Origin: Chryseolinea serpens
Lineage (GTDB): Bacteria > Bacteroidota > Bacteroidia > Cytophagales > Cyclobacteriaceae
Assembly (NCBI RefSeq): GCF_900129725.1
Contig: NZ_FQWQ01000001.1
Coordinates: 2,852,001 to 2,916,000, forward strand
Direction of reading: 5' to 3'
DNA: 64,000 bases
Every line of letters begins with the position of its first letter. The stretch's first letter is position 1. The notes beneath the pieces are model-generated. The model was not told the origin of the DNA. It worked only from the letters and a program-made list of their open reading frames with translations, and did no database searches. Positions 48,806 through 58,385 of the stretch are shown in pieces. The translations under genes were made by a program, and so were the position numbers.

Positions 48806-49186
48806 TTACTTCAACTCTACTTCGGCACCAGCCTCAACGAGTTGCTTCTTAAGGTTTTCTGCTTCGTCCTTAGGCAAGCCTTCTTTGATAGTTTTGGGAG
48901 CGCCATCTACCATGTCTTTAGCTTCTTTCAAGCCAAGGCCGGTAAGCTCTTTCACCAATTTCACGATTTGCAGTTTATTTGCACCAGCTGCTTTCAAAAC
49001 TACGTCGAAGTTAGTTTTTTCTTCAGCGGCGGCAGCACCACCACCTGCACCACCGGCAGGAGCAGCTACAACGGCTGCAGCAGCAGGTTCAATGCCATAG
49101 GTTTCTTTCAGGTAAGAAGCGAGTTCGTTTACTTCTTTAACAGTGAGTTCAACAAGTTGATCTCCGAGTGCTTTAATGTCGGCCAT
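48806..49186 (-). CDS. rplL: 50S ribosomal protein L7/L12
   Basis: 126-residue stalk protein. The N-terminal dimerisation part ([28 protein letters not shown]) is followed by an Ala/Gly hinge and the C-terminal factor-binding domain ([42 protein letters not shown]). It binds L10 and recruits translation factors. It lies 35 bp after rplJ and before rpoB. Confidence 0.98.
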   Translation of the reverse strand: MADIKALGDQLVELTVKEVNELASYLKETYGIEPAAAAVVAAPAGGAGGGAAAAEEKTNFDVVLKAAGANKLQIVKLVKELTGLGLKEAKDMVDGAPKTIKEGLPKDEAENLKKQLVEAGAEVELK

Positions 49187-49221
49187 TTTAGTAAAGTTTA
49201 ATTAATTCGTTTGTTCAATAA

Positions 49222-49755
49222 TTATTTAGTTCCGCGTTCTTCCAGGGCTTTCACCAAGCCGGCAACGGTGTTCTTGCCGCTAAGCAGCGCAGAGACAACA
49301 TTCTTGGCAGGCGATTGCAGCAAGGAAATAACTTCGCCGATGAGCTCGTTTTTGGACTTCAGCTCGGTCAGCGTTTTTAAGTTCTCGTCCCCGATAAACA
49401 GGGCGGACTCGATAGATGCACCTTTCAGTACGGGTTTGCCTTCGAGCTTCTTGCGAAACTCGGTGATCACCTTGGCGGGCGTGTTGCCGATTTCTTTGGA
49501 GAAGATAACTCCGGAGAAACCTTTCAACGTCGCAAACAAAGGAGAGTAATCCACGCCTTCTTGTCTTTCAAGGGCTTTCTGGATCAGGGTGTTTTTATAC
49601 ACTCTGTATTCCACACCACTCTTGAAGCACAACCTTCTGAAGTTGTTTACCTGCTCCACGGTAAAACCGGAAGCGTCGGTAATGTAGAAGTGCGCGTTGT
49701 CGGCAAACTTTGTCGAAAGTTCGTCTATAATCTGTGCTTTTTCTTCTCTGGTCAT
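49222..49755 (-). CDS. rplJ: 50S ribosomal protein L10
   Basis: 177 residues, full length, beginning MTREEKAQIIDELSTKFADNAHFYITDASG, the typical N terminus that binds the L11 stalk region of 23S rRNA; the C-terminal helix that carries L7/L12 dimers follows. It is only 4 bp after rplA, so there is no room for a separate L10 leader in front of it. Confidence 0.97.
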   Translation of the reverse strand: MTREEKAQIIDELSTKFADNAHFYITDASGFTVEQVNNFRRLCFKSGVEYRVYKNTLIQKALERQEGVDYSPLFATLKGFSGVIFSKEIGNTPAKVITEFRKKLEGKPVLKGASIESALFIGDENLKTLTELKSKNELIGEVISLLQSPAKNVVSALLSGKNTVAGLVKALEERGTK

Positions 49756-49759
49756 GTTC

Positions 49760-50464
49760 TTATTGCTTAACGCCAGCTACGGAATTGGTGTCAACGGTAA
49801 TACCCGGGCTCATCGTGGTCGACAAAGTGATACTTTGGAAGTAAGTTCCCTTTGCGGATGCGGGCTTCAGCTTGGCAATAACATTGATCATTTCTGCGAC
49901 GTTGTCCCGGATCTTATCGGCCGAGAAGGAAGCTTTACCAACACTGCAGTGGATGATACCTTGTTTATCAATTTTGAAGTCGATTTTACCGGCTTTTACT
50001 TCTTTCACGGCTTTACCAACTTCGAGCGTAACAGTTCCTGATTTAGGATTGGGCATGAGGCCGCGGGGTCCGAGGATCTTACCCAACTTACCAACTTTTG
50101 CCATTACCGTAGGAGTACAGATGATCACATCGATATCTGTCCAGCCGCCTTCGATCTTTTGGAGGAAGTCGTCCAGGCCTACGTGTTCGGCGCCGGCGTC
50201 TTTTGCTTCCTGAACTTTGTCAGGGGTGCAAAGAACCAACACGCGTACGTCTTTACCGATTCCGTGGGGCAACGCTACTACACCTCTCACCATTTGGTCA
50301 GACTTTTTAGGGTCTACGCCCAGGCGGATGTCAACGTCAACGGAGGAATCGAACTTTGCAAAGGTGATCTCCTTTACAAGCTTTGAAGCATCTTCAAGGG
50401 AATACTCCTTCTCAGGATTGTATTTCGCAAGGACTGCTTTTCTGTTTTTAGAAATTTTCGCCAT
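49760..50464 (-). CDS. rplA: 50S ribosomal protein L1
   Basis: 234 residues. Contains [28 protein letters not shown] and [12 protein letters not shown], all L1 hallmarks. L1 forms the mobile L1 stalk and represses its own operon in E. coli. It lies 8 bp after rplK. Confidence 0.98.
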   Translation of the reverse strand: MAKISKNRKAVLAKYNPEKEYSLEDASKLVKEITFAKFDSSVDVDIRLGVDPKKSDQMVRGVVALPHGIGKDVRVLVLCTPDKVQEAKDAGAEHVGLDDFLQKIEGGWTDIDVIICTPTVMAKVGKLGKILGPRGLMPNPKSGTVTLEVGKAVKEVKAGKIDFKIDKQGIIHCSVGKASFSADKIRDNVAEMINVIAKLKPASAKGTYFQSITLSTTMSPGITVDTNSVAGVKQ

Positions 50465-50472
50465 CGCTGTGA

Positions 50473-50916
50473 TTATTTATCCCAAGGGGGAGTTCCTGAT
50501 ACTGTTATACCTAAGCTTCTTGCCGTTCCAGCTACCATTTTCATGGCAGACTCAACTTTGAATGCGTTGAGGTCGGGCATTTTTGTTTCGGCAATCGTCT
50601 TTACCTGATCCCAGGTGATCGAGCCCACCTTGGTGCGGTTCGGTTCTGCGGATCCTTTTTGTTTTTTTGCTGCATCCAAAATCAGGATCGCGGCGGGAGG
50701 AGTTTTGATTACGAAATCGAACGACTTGTCGTTGTAGATACTGATCAAAACGGGCAACACCTGTCCGGGTTTGTCCTGCGTACGGGCATTGAATTGCTTA
50801 CAAAAGTCCATGATGTTCAGACCTTTGGAACCCAATGCAGGACCAATCGGAGGTGCAGGGTTTGCCTGTCCGCCTTTTACCTGTAATTTCAGATAACCTA
50901 TAATTTGTTTTGCCAT
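50473..50916 (-). CDS. rplK: 50S ribosomal protein L11
   Basis: 147 residues. Contains [35 protein letters not shown] and ends with a normal L11 C-terminal RNA-binding domain ([12 protein letters not shown]). It forms the GTPase-associated centre. It is 6 bp after nusG and probably in the same transcript from the secE promoter. Confidence 0.98.
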   Translation of the reverse strand: MAKQIIGYLKLQVKGGQANPAPPIGPALGSKGLNIMDFCKQFNARTQDKPGQVLPVLISIYNDKSFDFVIKTPPAAILILDAAKKQKGSAEPNRTKVGSITWDQVKTIAETKMPDLNAFKVESAMKMVAGTARSLGITVSGTPPWDK

Positions 50917-50922
50917 GTTATC

Positions 50923-51480
50923 TTAATCTAGCTTTTCAACCTGCATGTAACTTAATTCGACCGGTGTGTTCCGACCGAAGATCTTTACCATCACATTGAG
51001 TTTCTTTTTGTCTTCAAAAATTTCCTCTACCGTGCCGGTAAATCCACTGAAAGGTCCATCCATAACTTTTACGGACTCGCCCTTAATAAAAGGTGTTTCG
51101 AGTTTTTCCTCGAATTCGTCAATCTCATCAACTTTACCGAGAATCCTATTTACCTCTGATTGACGAAGAGGTACAGGATCCTTGGAAGCCCCGGTGCCGT
51201 TGTTACCGAGAAACCCAATCACGCCCGGAATGCTATTGACAGCGTGGTGAGCCTCCCCGTTCGAGAGATCTGCGGAAAGGAGAACGTAGCCCGGGAAGAA
51301 ATTTCTTTCTCTCACCCGTTTCTTACCGTTTCTCATTTCGTATACTTTTTCAGAAGGGATCAGAACTTGCGGAATGAAATCCGTGAGCTTTGAGCGTTCA
51401 ATCTCAGTTTCCAGGTAAGATTTTACCTTCTTTTCCTGGCCGCTGACGACCCTGAGCACATACCATTTCAGTTCGCCCAT
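50923..51480 (-). CDS. nusG: Transcription elongation/antitermination factor NusG
   Basis: 185 residues from MGELKWYVLRVVSGQEKKV. The NGN domain includes RNFFPGYVLLSADL; the C-terminal KOW domain includes FIKGESVKVMDGPFSGFTGTVEEI. NusG binds RNA polymerase and, via KOW, S10 or Rho. An alternative ATG at 51492 overlaps the secE stop (TAATG) and would add four residues by coupled initiation; the homologous sequence begins at 51480. Confidence 0.96.
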   Translation of the reverse strand: MGELKWYVLRVVSGQEKKVKSYLETEIERSKLTDFIPQVLIPSEKVYEMRNGKKRVRERNFFPGYVLLSADLSNGEAHHAVNSIPGVIGFLGNNGTGASKDPVPLRQSEVNRILGKVDEIDEFEEKLETPFIKGESVKVMDGPFSGFTGTVEEIFEDKKKLNVMVKIFGRNTPVELSYMQVEKLD

Positions 51481-51491
51481 GACCTTCTGCA

Positions 51492-51683
51492 TTAAAATTC
51501 CCTGTAAAACCACTTCAGACCTGATTTGAAAACCACGTCCACAGCGTATATGACTAAAGCGAAAATGGTGGAAGCTACCAACACCAGCATGGCGCTGCCT
51601 TGCAACTCACTGTACTTTGACCAAGTAACCTTGTTCTTGATCTCATCCCAGGACTCTGCGATATAGGTCTTTAACCTCTCCAT
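51492..51683 (-). CDS. secE: Preprotein translocase subunit SecE
   Basis: 63 residues from MERLKTYIAESWDEIKNKVTWSKYSELQ, a cytosolic amphipathic helix followed by one membrane segment (SAMLVLVASTIFALVIYAVDVVF). It clamps SecY. The longer in-frame start at 51707 would lie inside the tRNA-Trp gene and is rejected. It sits between tRNA-Trp and nusG, the widespread gene order. Confidence 0.95.
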   Translation of the reverse strand: MERLKTYIAESWDEIKNKVTWSKYSELQGSAMLVLVASTIFALVIYAVDVVFKSGLKWFYREF

Positions 51684-51704
51684 TTTGATTTTTTTAACTT
51701 TTTG

Positions 51705-51777
51705 CACGGGTGGAGAGACTCGAACTCCCAGCCAATGGTTTTGGAGACCACTACTCTACCAATTGAGCTACACCCGT
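51705..51777 (-). tRNA. tRNA-Trp (anticodon CCA)
   Basis: 73-nt cloverleaf on the minus strand: acceptor ACGGGTG/CACCCGT, D-loop AGCTCAATTGGTAGAGT, anticodon loop CTCCAAA with CCA, T-loop GTTCGAGTC. It lies 22 nt upstream of secE and just downstream of the promoter at 51877-51908. The 3' CCA is not fully encoded. Confidence 0.97.
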
Positions 51778-51876
51778 TTATTTTAAAAATACCGAATTCT
51801 GGCCTTTTTGACCTTCCTTTAGCCGGAGCCGCTCAAACTCCTGAGCCGCACCCATGTACCTCAGCCCAAAAGGACT

Positions 51877-51908
51877 GCAAAGGTAAAACAAAGGACCAGA
51901 AAACAAAA
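51877..51908 (-). promoter_or_regulatory. Bacteroidota-type promoter for tRNA-Trp-secE-nusG-ribosomal block
   Basis: Minus strand TTTTG (51908-51904), an 18-nt spacer and TACCTTTGC (51885-51877). It overlaps the end of the tuf terminator, so transcription is reset between tuf and tRNA-Trp. Fifteen bases from the -7 box onward (51871-51885) are identical to the str promoter. Confidence 0.72.
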
Positions 51909-51936
51909 GCGTTCCTGAAAATTTTCAGAAACGCTT
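51907..51936 (-). terminator. Terminator after tuf
   Basis: AAGCGTTTCTGAAAA and TTTTCAGGAACGCTT pair with one mismatch on the minus strand and run into TTTGTTTTC. It lies ~20 nt after the tuf stop. Confidence 0.8.
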
Positions 51937-51957
51937 TATGCTTTGATTATCTGGAGG

Positions 51958-53145
51958 TTAGTCCAGGATTTCAGTCACCTGACCCGATCCTACGGTACGG
52001 CCACCTTCGCGGATAGCGAAACGAAGACCTTTTTCCATAGCGATCTTGTTGATCAGCTCAACTTCGATGGAGATGTTATCGCCAGGCATAACCATTTCCA
52101 CGCCGGCAGGAAGCTTACACTCACCTGTTACGTCGGTTGTGCGGAAATAGAATTGAGGGCGGTATTTGTTAAAGAATGGCGTGTGACGGCCACCTTCTTC
52201 TTTCGAAAGAACGTAAACTTCGGCTTTGAATTTAGCGTGGGGCTTTACCGATCCAGGCTTGCAAATAACCATACCACGACGGATTTGCTCTTTTTCAATA
52301 CCGCGGAGGAGGAGACCTACGTTGTCGCCGGCTTCACCTCTGTCAAGGATCTTACGGAACATTTCCACACCCGTGATGGTAGATTTAAGGTTTTCAGCAC
52401 CCATACCGAGGATTTCTACGGCATCGCCAGTGTTGATAACACCTCTTTCAATTCTACCAGTAGCTACCGTTCCACGACCAGTGATCGAGAACACATCTTC
52501 TACAGGCATCAGGAAGTCTTTGTCGATCAAACGAACGGGCAGGGGGATATAATCATCCACAGCCTTCATCAGTTCTTCAACTTTTTCAACCCATTTCGGC
52601 TCGCCGTTCAGGGCGCCGAGAGCGGAACCTCTGATCACAGGCATCGTGTCGCCAGGGAAGCTGTAAGCGGACATGAGTTCGCGAACTTCCATTTCAACGA
52701 GGTCAAGCAATTCTGCATCGTCAACCAAGTCAACTTTGTTCATGAATACTACCAGGGCGGGTACACCTACCTGACGAGCCAAAAGGATGTGCTCGCGGGT
52801 TTGGGGCATAGGTCCGTCAGTAGCGGCTACCACGAGGATAGCGCCGTCCATCTGGGCAGCACCGGTAACCATGTTTTTCACATAGTCGGCGTGACCAGGG
52901 CAGTCAACGTGCGCATAGTGACGCTTTTCAGTAGCGTATTCTACGTGCGACGTGTTGATGGTGATACCTCTTTCTTTTTCTTCAGGAGCGTTATCGATAG
53001 AAGAGAAATCGCGCATTGAAGCAAGTCCTTTGGATGCAAGAACTTTTGTGATTGCTGCTGTAAGCGTAGTTTTACCGTGATCGACGTGACCGATAGTACC
53101 AACGTTTACGTGTGGTTTCGAACGATCAAATGTTTCTTTTGCCAT
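51958..53145 (-). CDS. tuf: Elongation factor Tu
   Basis: 395 residues, complete. G1 [10 protein letters not shown]3 [12 protein letters not shown] and G4 NKVD are intact; the C-terminal domains end with [15 protein letters not shown]. It delivers aminoacyl-tRNA to the ribosome. It lies downstream of tRNA-Tyr, tRNA-Gly and tRNA-Thr, an arrangement like E. coli tyrU-glyT-thrT-tufB, and is closed by the terminator at 51907-51936. No second tuf copy is in the window; the str operon lacks one. Confidence 0.99.
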   Translation of the reverse strand: MAKETFDRSKPHVNVGTIGHVDHGKTTLTAAITKVLASKGLASMRDFSSIDNAPEEKERGITINTSHVEYATEKRHYAHVDCPGHADYVKNMVTGAAQMDGAILVVAATDGPMPQTREHILLARQVGVPALVVFMNKVDLVDDAELLDLVEMEVRELMSAYSFPGDTMPVIRGSALGALNGEPKWVEKVEELMKAVDDYIPLPVRLIDKDFLMPVEDVFSITGRGTVATGRIERGVINTGDAVEILGMGAENLKSTITGVEMFRKILDRGEAGDNVGLLLRGIEKEQIRRGMVICKPGSVKPHAKFKAEVYVLSKEEGGRHTPFFNKYRPQFYFRTTDVTGECKLPAGVEMVMPGDNISIEVELINKIAMEKGLRFAIREGGRTVGSGQVTEILD

Positions 53146-53354
53146 ATTTGAAAATCCCTGTTAAAGTTTAAAATTATAAGTGTTTGAAATTGTTTTTTAC
53201 CTATTTCTTCGGTCCTGCCTGCTGCTGAACCTAACACCCTGAACATTTTAAGCCTTTGAAAAGGGTTTGCTTTTCGTTTTTCACGGATCCTTAGACGGTA
53301 TAAGAGTCGCTACGTCTTACATGCTTCCTGTCTTGAATCCTTTTTTAAAGGATG

Positions 53355-53426
<72 letters not shown>

Positions 53427-53555
53427 TTTTAAAATCCTGCCGTTCTCCTCTTTATAGACTTCAACAGCCTAGTGGGTCAATTTGCGTTTTGGCTGAATAA
53501 ATCGGGTTTTTCTCCTGATTTTTTTTGCCGAGTGCTCATTGACCGGAGTCAAATG

Positions 53556-53628
53556 AGCGGGAGACGAGGCTCGAACCCGCGACCTATAGCTTGGAAGGCT
53601 ATCGCTCTACCAACTGAGCTACTCCCGC
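53556..53628 (-). tRNA. tRNA-Gly (anticodon TCC)
   Basis: 73-nt cloverleaf on the minus strand: acceptor GCGGGAG/CTCCCGC, anticodon loop CTTCCAA with TCC, T-loop GTTCGAGCC. Middle member of the Tyr-Gly-Thr cluster. Confidence 0.96.
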
Positions 53629-53679
53629 AATTCAATAATTTTTTTTTAGAAAGAACTTCCTTCTTTCTGTGGTCCCGCA

Positions 53680-53723
53680 CTTTTCGGCGGGCGGCCCTCC
53701 TTCGCCAAGGCTTCGGCGGGCGA
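53680..53723. repeat. GC-rich REP-like repeat between tRNA-Gly and tRNA-Tyr
   Basis: The 11-bp sequence TTCGGCGGGCG occurs twice (53683-53693 and 53712-53722), and CGCC/GGCG arms around an AAGGCTT core can form a small hairpin. It is much more GC-rich than the surrounding spacer, which looks like an inserted short repeat. Confidence 0.5.
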
Positions 53724-53725
53724 GG

Positions 53726-53808
53726 TGGGGGAAATAGGATTCGAACCTATGAAGTCATAAGACAACAGATTTACAGTCTGTCCCAGTTGGCCGCTTTGGT
53801 ATTCCCCC
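53726..53808 (-). tRNA. tRNA-Tyr (anticodon GTA)
   Basis: 83-nt class II tRNA on the minus strand: acceptor GGGGGAA/TTCCCCC, anticodon loop CTGTAAA with GTA, long variable arm, T-loop GTTCGAATC. First gene of the tRNA-tuf transcript. Confidence 0.97.
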
Positions 53809-53878
53809 AAAACTTGATTTCAGTACTTTTAAGAACGTTTGAAACGCCCTTTAACGGGGGCTTTTCAAAAAAGAGAGT

Positions 53879-53910
53879 GCAAAATTAGACGCTTTTCTAC
53901 TTTTTCAAAA
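53879..53910 (-). promoter_or_regulatory. Bacteroidota-type promoter of the tRNA-Tyr-Gly-Thr-tuf unit
   Basis: Minus strand TTTTG (53910-53906), an 18-nt spacer and TAATTTTGC (53887-53879), about 70 bp upstream of tRNA-Tyr. Confidence 0.7.
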
Positions 53911-54265
53911 CTTTGGTGGAGAATTTCGTGGAATGTTAGCTAGGTGGATGCGAAATCCGTGTTTGCAAGGCTGATTTCGAAGGGAAATGAATGAGGTAAG
54001 AAGAAATTGTTAAAAAAATCTGCGGAATTCATCATGCCGGGCTTTCCAGTTGGGCTGCGAAAAAGATCCTTTCCCGGTGACCACCAGTTAAAAGCCTCTA
54101 CTATTGAGTTCGAACAGGTGACATCAAAGCGCAGCCCCGATGTTACCGGCACAGAGCAAAAGCTTCTGTTTTCAAGGGACATTGCCCGGGAATTATCCAC
54201 CTACCCGTCAAGGTGGACCAACCTCCTGCGAAAGGCCCCCCTAGTCAAATGGCGAAGAGTATAAA
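53911..54265. other. Segment without a convincing gene, with three consecutive hairpins
   Basis: Open frames of ~85 residues exist on both strands but neither shows a recognisable domain. Within 100 bp there are three potential stems: 54117-54125 with 54139-54147 (9 bp, one mismatch), 54152-54168 (6 bp, one bulge) and 54196-54202 with 54211-54217 (7 bp, perfect). It could be a structured noncoding RNA, a degenerate repeat or an uncharacterised small gene. Confidence 0.4.
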
Positions 54266-54290
54266 CCCGAGAATCGGCTGGATACTCGGG
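54266..54290 (-). terminator. Probable terminator after the propeller/T9SS cargo gene
   Basis: CCCGAG pairs with CTCGGG around a 13-nt loop on the minus strand, followed by TTTATA. It lies 7 nt after the stop of the 54297-55919 gene. Confidence 0.5.
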
Positions 54291-54296
54291 ACTAAA

Positions 54297-55919
54297 TCAC
54301 TCGACAATAATTTTTCGGGAAAATTTCTTTCCATTCGAATACCCGGTAATAAAATATAGGCCCTTGGTCTTCACAAGTTTTACATCGGCACTATTTTCTG
54401 TCTTAAAGTGAATCTGGACGTTGCTAACAGCCTGACCAAGCTCATTCATCAGTTCGAGGGAAGATATTTTTGTTGCTGATTCAACCGTAAACTCCCCCTT
54501 TGATGGAATGGGATACACCTTCACGAGGTCATCGTAATCGGACATATTTTCAGGATCATTTTTGTTGATTTTGGTCAAAAGAACGTCAGAATAGCCGTTT
54601 GACTTTTGTTCGATATTCCGGATTGTAATCGATTCTCTAAAAAATCCCGTCAAAAATATATAGTCTTTTGTAATATCCACATCGTTGACCTGGTCCTGGG
54701 CAACCCCGCCGATGCCTTGCGCTGTGAGAAGTGATCCGTCACTGGAAAGTTGAGCCAGAAAAATGTCATCAGCTCCTTTGCACTCCAAGCTGGGTCCGTC
54801 TTTGATGTCAATCATTTGCTGAAAGTTCCCGGCCAAATACAGTGTATTGCTTTTGTCGATTGATATGGATTTCCCGATATCGTTAGCCACTCCGCCGAAT
54901 GATCTTGACCACAGGAGGTGCCCATTCTTGTCCAAGGCTAATAGATACGCATCCCATTGGCCCTTGGAATACAATGCGGTGGTTTCGTATTTCATTGCCC
55001 CTGCAAAGGAGCCAGTCAAATAAAGGTTTCCATTATAGATCGCAACGTCTTCGACTGTGGCGTGACCATCCTCACTCGTTTCCTTTAGCCAAGAGGCCCT
55101 TCCGTCAAGATTAAATTTCATGAGACAAATTCGGTTCCCTACGGAAGCCGATGCAAGGTCATCCAGCTTCATCACCCCCTTAAACTCGCCAGCGACAATA
55201 CAGCCCTGGCCACCACAGACTATTTTCTTTCCAGAACCTCCCCAATCTGTTCTCGATTGTTTCGCCCAAAGCAGTTCGCCTCGTGTATCATACTTAACGA
55301 CGAACATTTCGGTAGAATTTTTGGACTCCAGCAGGGCATTGCCAAATTTTGCCTTGCCTTGAAACGATCCCGTCAGATAAATGCCACCTAAGCTATCGGC
55401 CGACAGCGCAAATGGGATATCCTGGCTTGCCCCACCTGCAGTTTTAAGCCACATCAGTTGTCCATTCAAGGAGTATTTAGCAAGGAATATATCGTCCATT
55501 CCCTGCGACGCGACTTCAATATTTGAAAATCGGGCTTTCGATAAAAAAACTCCCGTCACATAAATGAAATCATCATAAAACAAGATATCCCTTCCATATT
55601 CGGTGAGGCTGGAAGTTAACACCGTATCACCACCGGCCTGGTTGACCCACACGGGTTCTCCAGCCACATTGTACTTTGCAATAAATGCGTCGGTATCTCC
55701 CGCGGAAGACAATCGCATACTGCCAAATTGTGCTTCAGATTGAAAGCCCCCGGTAACGTACATGTTCCCGTCCCGATCAAGAGTCATGGCCATGCCGTGA
55801 TCAATATATTTTCCACCAGATGAGCGAACAACCTCGGATGGATTCGATTGGGCAGTCGCACTAAAGCTGTACAAAAGGCAACACACCAGCACGAAATGAA
55901 TTTCTATTTTTAATTTCAT
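54297..55919 (-). CDS. Secreted beta-propeller (SBBP-type) protein with T9SS sorting domain
   Basis: 540 residues. The signal peptide ends near SATAQ. Residues ~30-455 hold about seven to eight repeats of the SBBP type (e.g. GNMYVTGGFQSEAQFG...AFIAKYNVAGEPVWVNQAGG), forming a propeller. The last ~75 residues are a type A T9SS C-terminal domain: VKVYPIPSKGEFTVES...GLYFITGYSNGKKFSRKIIVE. It should be exported via PorV/PorU. It lies 18 bp downstream of a large PKD protein gene in the same direction. Base composition appears more AT-rich than the housekeeping genes. The function is unknown, perhaps adhesion. Confidence 0.85.
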   Translation of the reverse strand: MKLKIEIHFVLVCCLLYSFSATAQSNPSEVVRSSGGKYIDHGMAMTLDRDGNMYVTGGFQSEAQFGSMRLSSAGDTDAFIAKYNVAGEPVWVNQAGGDTVLTSSLTEYGRDILFYDDFIYVTGVFLSKARFSNIEVASQGMDDIFLAKYSLNGQLMWLKTAGGASQDIPFALSADSLGGIYLTGSFQGKAKFGNALLESKNSTEMFVVKYDTRGELLWAKQSRTDWGGSGKKIVCGGQGCIVAGEFKGVMKLDDLASASVGNRICLMKFNLDGRASWLKETSEDGHATVEDVAIYNGNLYLTGSFAGAMKYETTALYSKGQWDAYLLALDKNGHLLWSRSFGGVANDIGKSISIDKSNTLYLAGNFQQMIDIKDGPSLECKGADDIFLAQLSSDGSLLTAQGIGGVAQDQVNDVDITKDYIFLTGFFRESITIRNIEQKSNGYSDVLLTKINKNDPENMSDYDDLVKVYPIPSKGEFTVESATKISSLELMNELGQAVSNVQIHFKTENSADVKLVKTKGLYFITGYSNGKKFSRKIIVE

Positions 55920-55937
55920 TGAAATGATTTTAGGCTA

Positions 55938-58385
55938 TTAACGATAGTAAAGATCATCACACGAGGGCACTGCAGTGAAAATGACCGTTGATCCTGACTT
56001 CACAGTGAGATTGGATTTTAGTGTAATGGAAGTGCCTACATAATTTATTTTGGCGCCGGTATCATAAATGGCAGATGTACCCCCGCCCAGCGTTATTATG
56101 CCCTTTACCACATCGGGTTGCGAGTTGTTTATAGTAAAGTTTGTGGCCGTATAGGGATTCAAAGTGCAATAGGTGTCGAAATTGTAAATATTAATTCTGG
56201 CCGGGGAGCTCTGGGGAGCATAGTGGTCCATCAGATAAGAACTGGAAACAATTGGGGAAAAATTCGAAGAGGTGTAGTAAATCTTGTAGGTTTGATAACT
56301 GTCTACCCAGAAATCGTAAAATTTCTTAAATACATAAACTTTATAAGCAAGGGGGCTACTACCATTTCTTATTCCGACTTTAACCGCAGCATACTTATCA
56401 GAAATGGATAAGGCGTTGGGGGCGATGGTCGACTGGACCTCACAAATCGTTGTATTATCATCCACCTCCGGGTCTATGTTTAACTTCAAACTAGCCGTGG
56501 GTGCCATGTTATCTTGCCACCCCGACGGCCCTACCTCGTATAAGACTGCCACAGCCCATTCTCGCTTCGCACAATTGATAAAGGGAATATAGCACCCAAT
56601 AATCGTGTTATTAGCATAGGCAATATCCCTGAAGAAACCGCCCGCACCCGGTGCGATTATCGTCTTTTTATTGGCAAAGTCCCAGGTGTTACCACCCGGT
56701 ACCTTGCTGATGACATAGGCCTTCCCGTTGGCATGCGCAACAATGTAACGTTCGTCTATAAAAACATTTCCCGTAACCAAGTCCGTGCCCACCTCGGACG
56801 TAAGCTTGACTTTTGTTGTTGTGCTACTGGACCAGGTTGTCCCTTTTGAAACTAAGTATAAATAAACGCCATCGGTCGCCGCATTGAGATAAACGACTTG
56901 ATTGCCATAGAAATCAAAACGAATACTTCCCGAATTTGCCAGAAGCTGATACTTGTTTTGAGTTGTCGCTTGTATGCTGACGGCGTTGTTGGCGCTATTT
57001 CCAACGGCATCAAAATAATATAAGAATCCTCCATTAGTCGGGCCGACATAAACCATCATGGCATTGTTCTTTACTTTCACAGCATAACTATTGGGCTGAT
57101 TCAGTTGCTCCGTTAATTTCCACATCTCGGTACCGCCAACTCTTTTGTAAACATTAACGGCTTTATTGTCGATCGCCACCGCGTGAACATCTCCGCTCAA
57201 AGTCATTCCGGTAATAAACTGTGCACTCGGATCCATTGCCGATAGCAATTTTGAATACTCCGTACCAAGCTCGGGAGATTCCTTCACTTCAACGATTTGA
57301 TAGGAGACTTGGCCTATGTTGCTTAAATTCTTGGAAGCTTCCAGCCTCACCTTGAAAACACCAGTTGTATTAAATTGGTGAGAAACCTTATCACGATAAG
57401 AAGTGTAAAATAGATCGGAGTGAGGCACTCCTTCGTAATCTGGAGGCAATTCAAAATTCCAACCCCACCCTACTATTTGTGCTCGGGGCTGCGACGTATC
57501 ATAAAAATCCACCGTCTCCCCTCGCCTAATTGAAATTTTTGAAGATGTGAAACTAGAGACAAGATCGTCGGGTTGATTCGTGACCGTTATCCGTTTTGTT
57601 TTAGTCACCACATTATTACAACCATCAAGAACTCTTAAAGAGACATCAAAATCACCAGTCGTGGTAAATGTGTACTGGGGATTCTGCGATGCACTGGAGG
57701 ATAGTGGAAAAACCCATTGCCACGCTATTCCTGTTTGACAGGAAAAAACCGTTTGGTCCTGGAATTGTACAACCGTGTTCACATAAACCGGAGCTGTCCA
57801 TGTGAAATCCACGATCGGCTGTGACTTAACGGTAATCGTCTGCGTTGCGACCGAAGGTGTACCTCCATCTGTGACTACCAACGTAACCGTGTATTGGCCG
57901 GTAACATTGAACTGAACTGTCGGATTGATACTAGTTGCATCGCCGGAAACATAGGTGAATCCATTGCCCGGAGAAATGGACCAAGTGTGGCCCGTAACCA
58001 GACCCGTAGATGCAGCACACGATAGATCAACTGTAAGTGGAGGAGGACCACTCGTGGTGGATGCACTTATGATGGCACGAACTTGGGTGTTCACCGTAAT
58101 CGTTTTGCTGTAGGTACTGGTTTGGCCATCTTTTTGAACGGTCAATTTCACAGTATACTCTCCCACGAAACTATAGATGTGACTGGGGTTCATTTCTGTG
58201 GACACAGAACCATCACCAAATTCCCAGGTCCACAGGTTTACAAACGACGGTGTCGAAAGATCCCTGAAGTTGACTTTGAAAGGATTGCTCCAGTCTATGG
58301 AGTGCGAAAAATTGGCTTGAAGCGGATCAGCCTGCGCCAACGAGAAGACAAAGAACAGGAGAGTCGTCACGATCACCCCCTTCAT
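55938..58385 (-). CDS. Exported PKD-domain protein
   Basis: 815 residues from MKGVIVTTLLFFVFSLAQA, a clear signal peptide. Four PKD-like domains occupy ~25-370 (WEFGDGSVSTEMNPSHIYSFVGEYTVKLTV and similar YTVTLVV repeats). Residues ~380-720 appear to be a propeller-like or repeat region. The tail (AKINYVGTSITLKSNLTVKSGSTVIF) resembles the stacked beta repeat found in many Bacteroidota surface proteins, but no clear T9SS tail is present. In-frame ATGs further upstream (58418, 58493) are less likely. It is probably cotranscribed with the propeller gene. A role in surface adhesion is a guess. Confidence 0.78.
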   Translation of the reverse strand: MKGVIVTTLLFFVFSLAQADPLQANFSHSIDWSNPFKVNFRDLSTPSFVNLWTWEFGDGSVSTEMNPSHIYSFVGEYTVKLTVQKDGQTSTYSKTITVNTQVRAIISASTTSGPPPLTVDLSCAASTGLVTGHTWSISPGNGFTYVSGDATSINPTVQFNVTGQYTVTLVVTDGGTPSVATQTITVKSQPIVDFTWTAPVYVNTVVQFQDQTVFSCQTGIAWQWVFPLSSSASQNPQYTFTTTGDFDVSLRVLDGCNNVVTKTKRITVTNQPDDLVSSFTSSKISIRRGETVDFYDTSQPRAQIVGWGWNFELPPDYEGVPHSDLFYTSYRDKVSHQFNTTGVFKVRLEASKNLSNIGQVSYQIVEVKESPELGTEYSKLLSAMDPSAQFITGMTLSGDVHAVAIDNKAVNVYKRVGGTEMWKLTEQLNQPNSYAVKVKNNAMMVYVGPTNGGFLYYFDAVGNSANNAVSIQATTQNKYQLLANSGSIRFDFYGNQVVYLNAATDGVYLYLVSKGTTWSSSTTTKVKLTSEVGTDLVTGNVFIDERYIVAHANGKAYVISKVPGGNTWDFANKKTIIAPGAGGFFRDIAYANNTIIGCYIPFINCAKREWAVAVLYEVGPSGWQDNMAPTASLKLNIDPEVDDNTTICEVQSTIAPNALSISDKYAAVKVGIRNGSSPLAYKVYVFKKFYDFWVDSYQTYKIYYTSSNFSPIVSSSYLMDHYAPQSSPARINIYNFDTYCTLNPYTATNFTINNSQPDVVKGIITLGGGTSAIYDTGAKINYVGTSITLKSNLTVKSGSTVIFTAVPSCDDLYYR

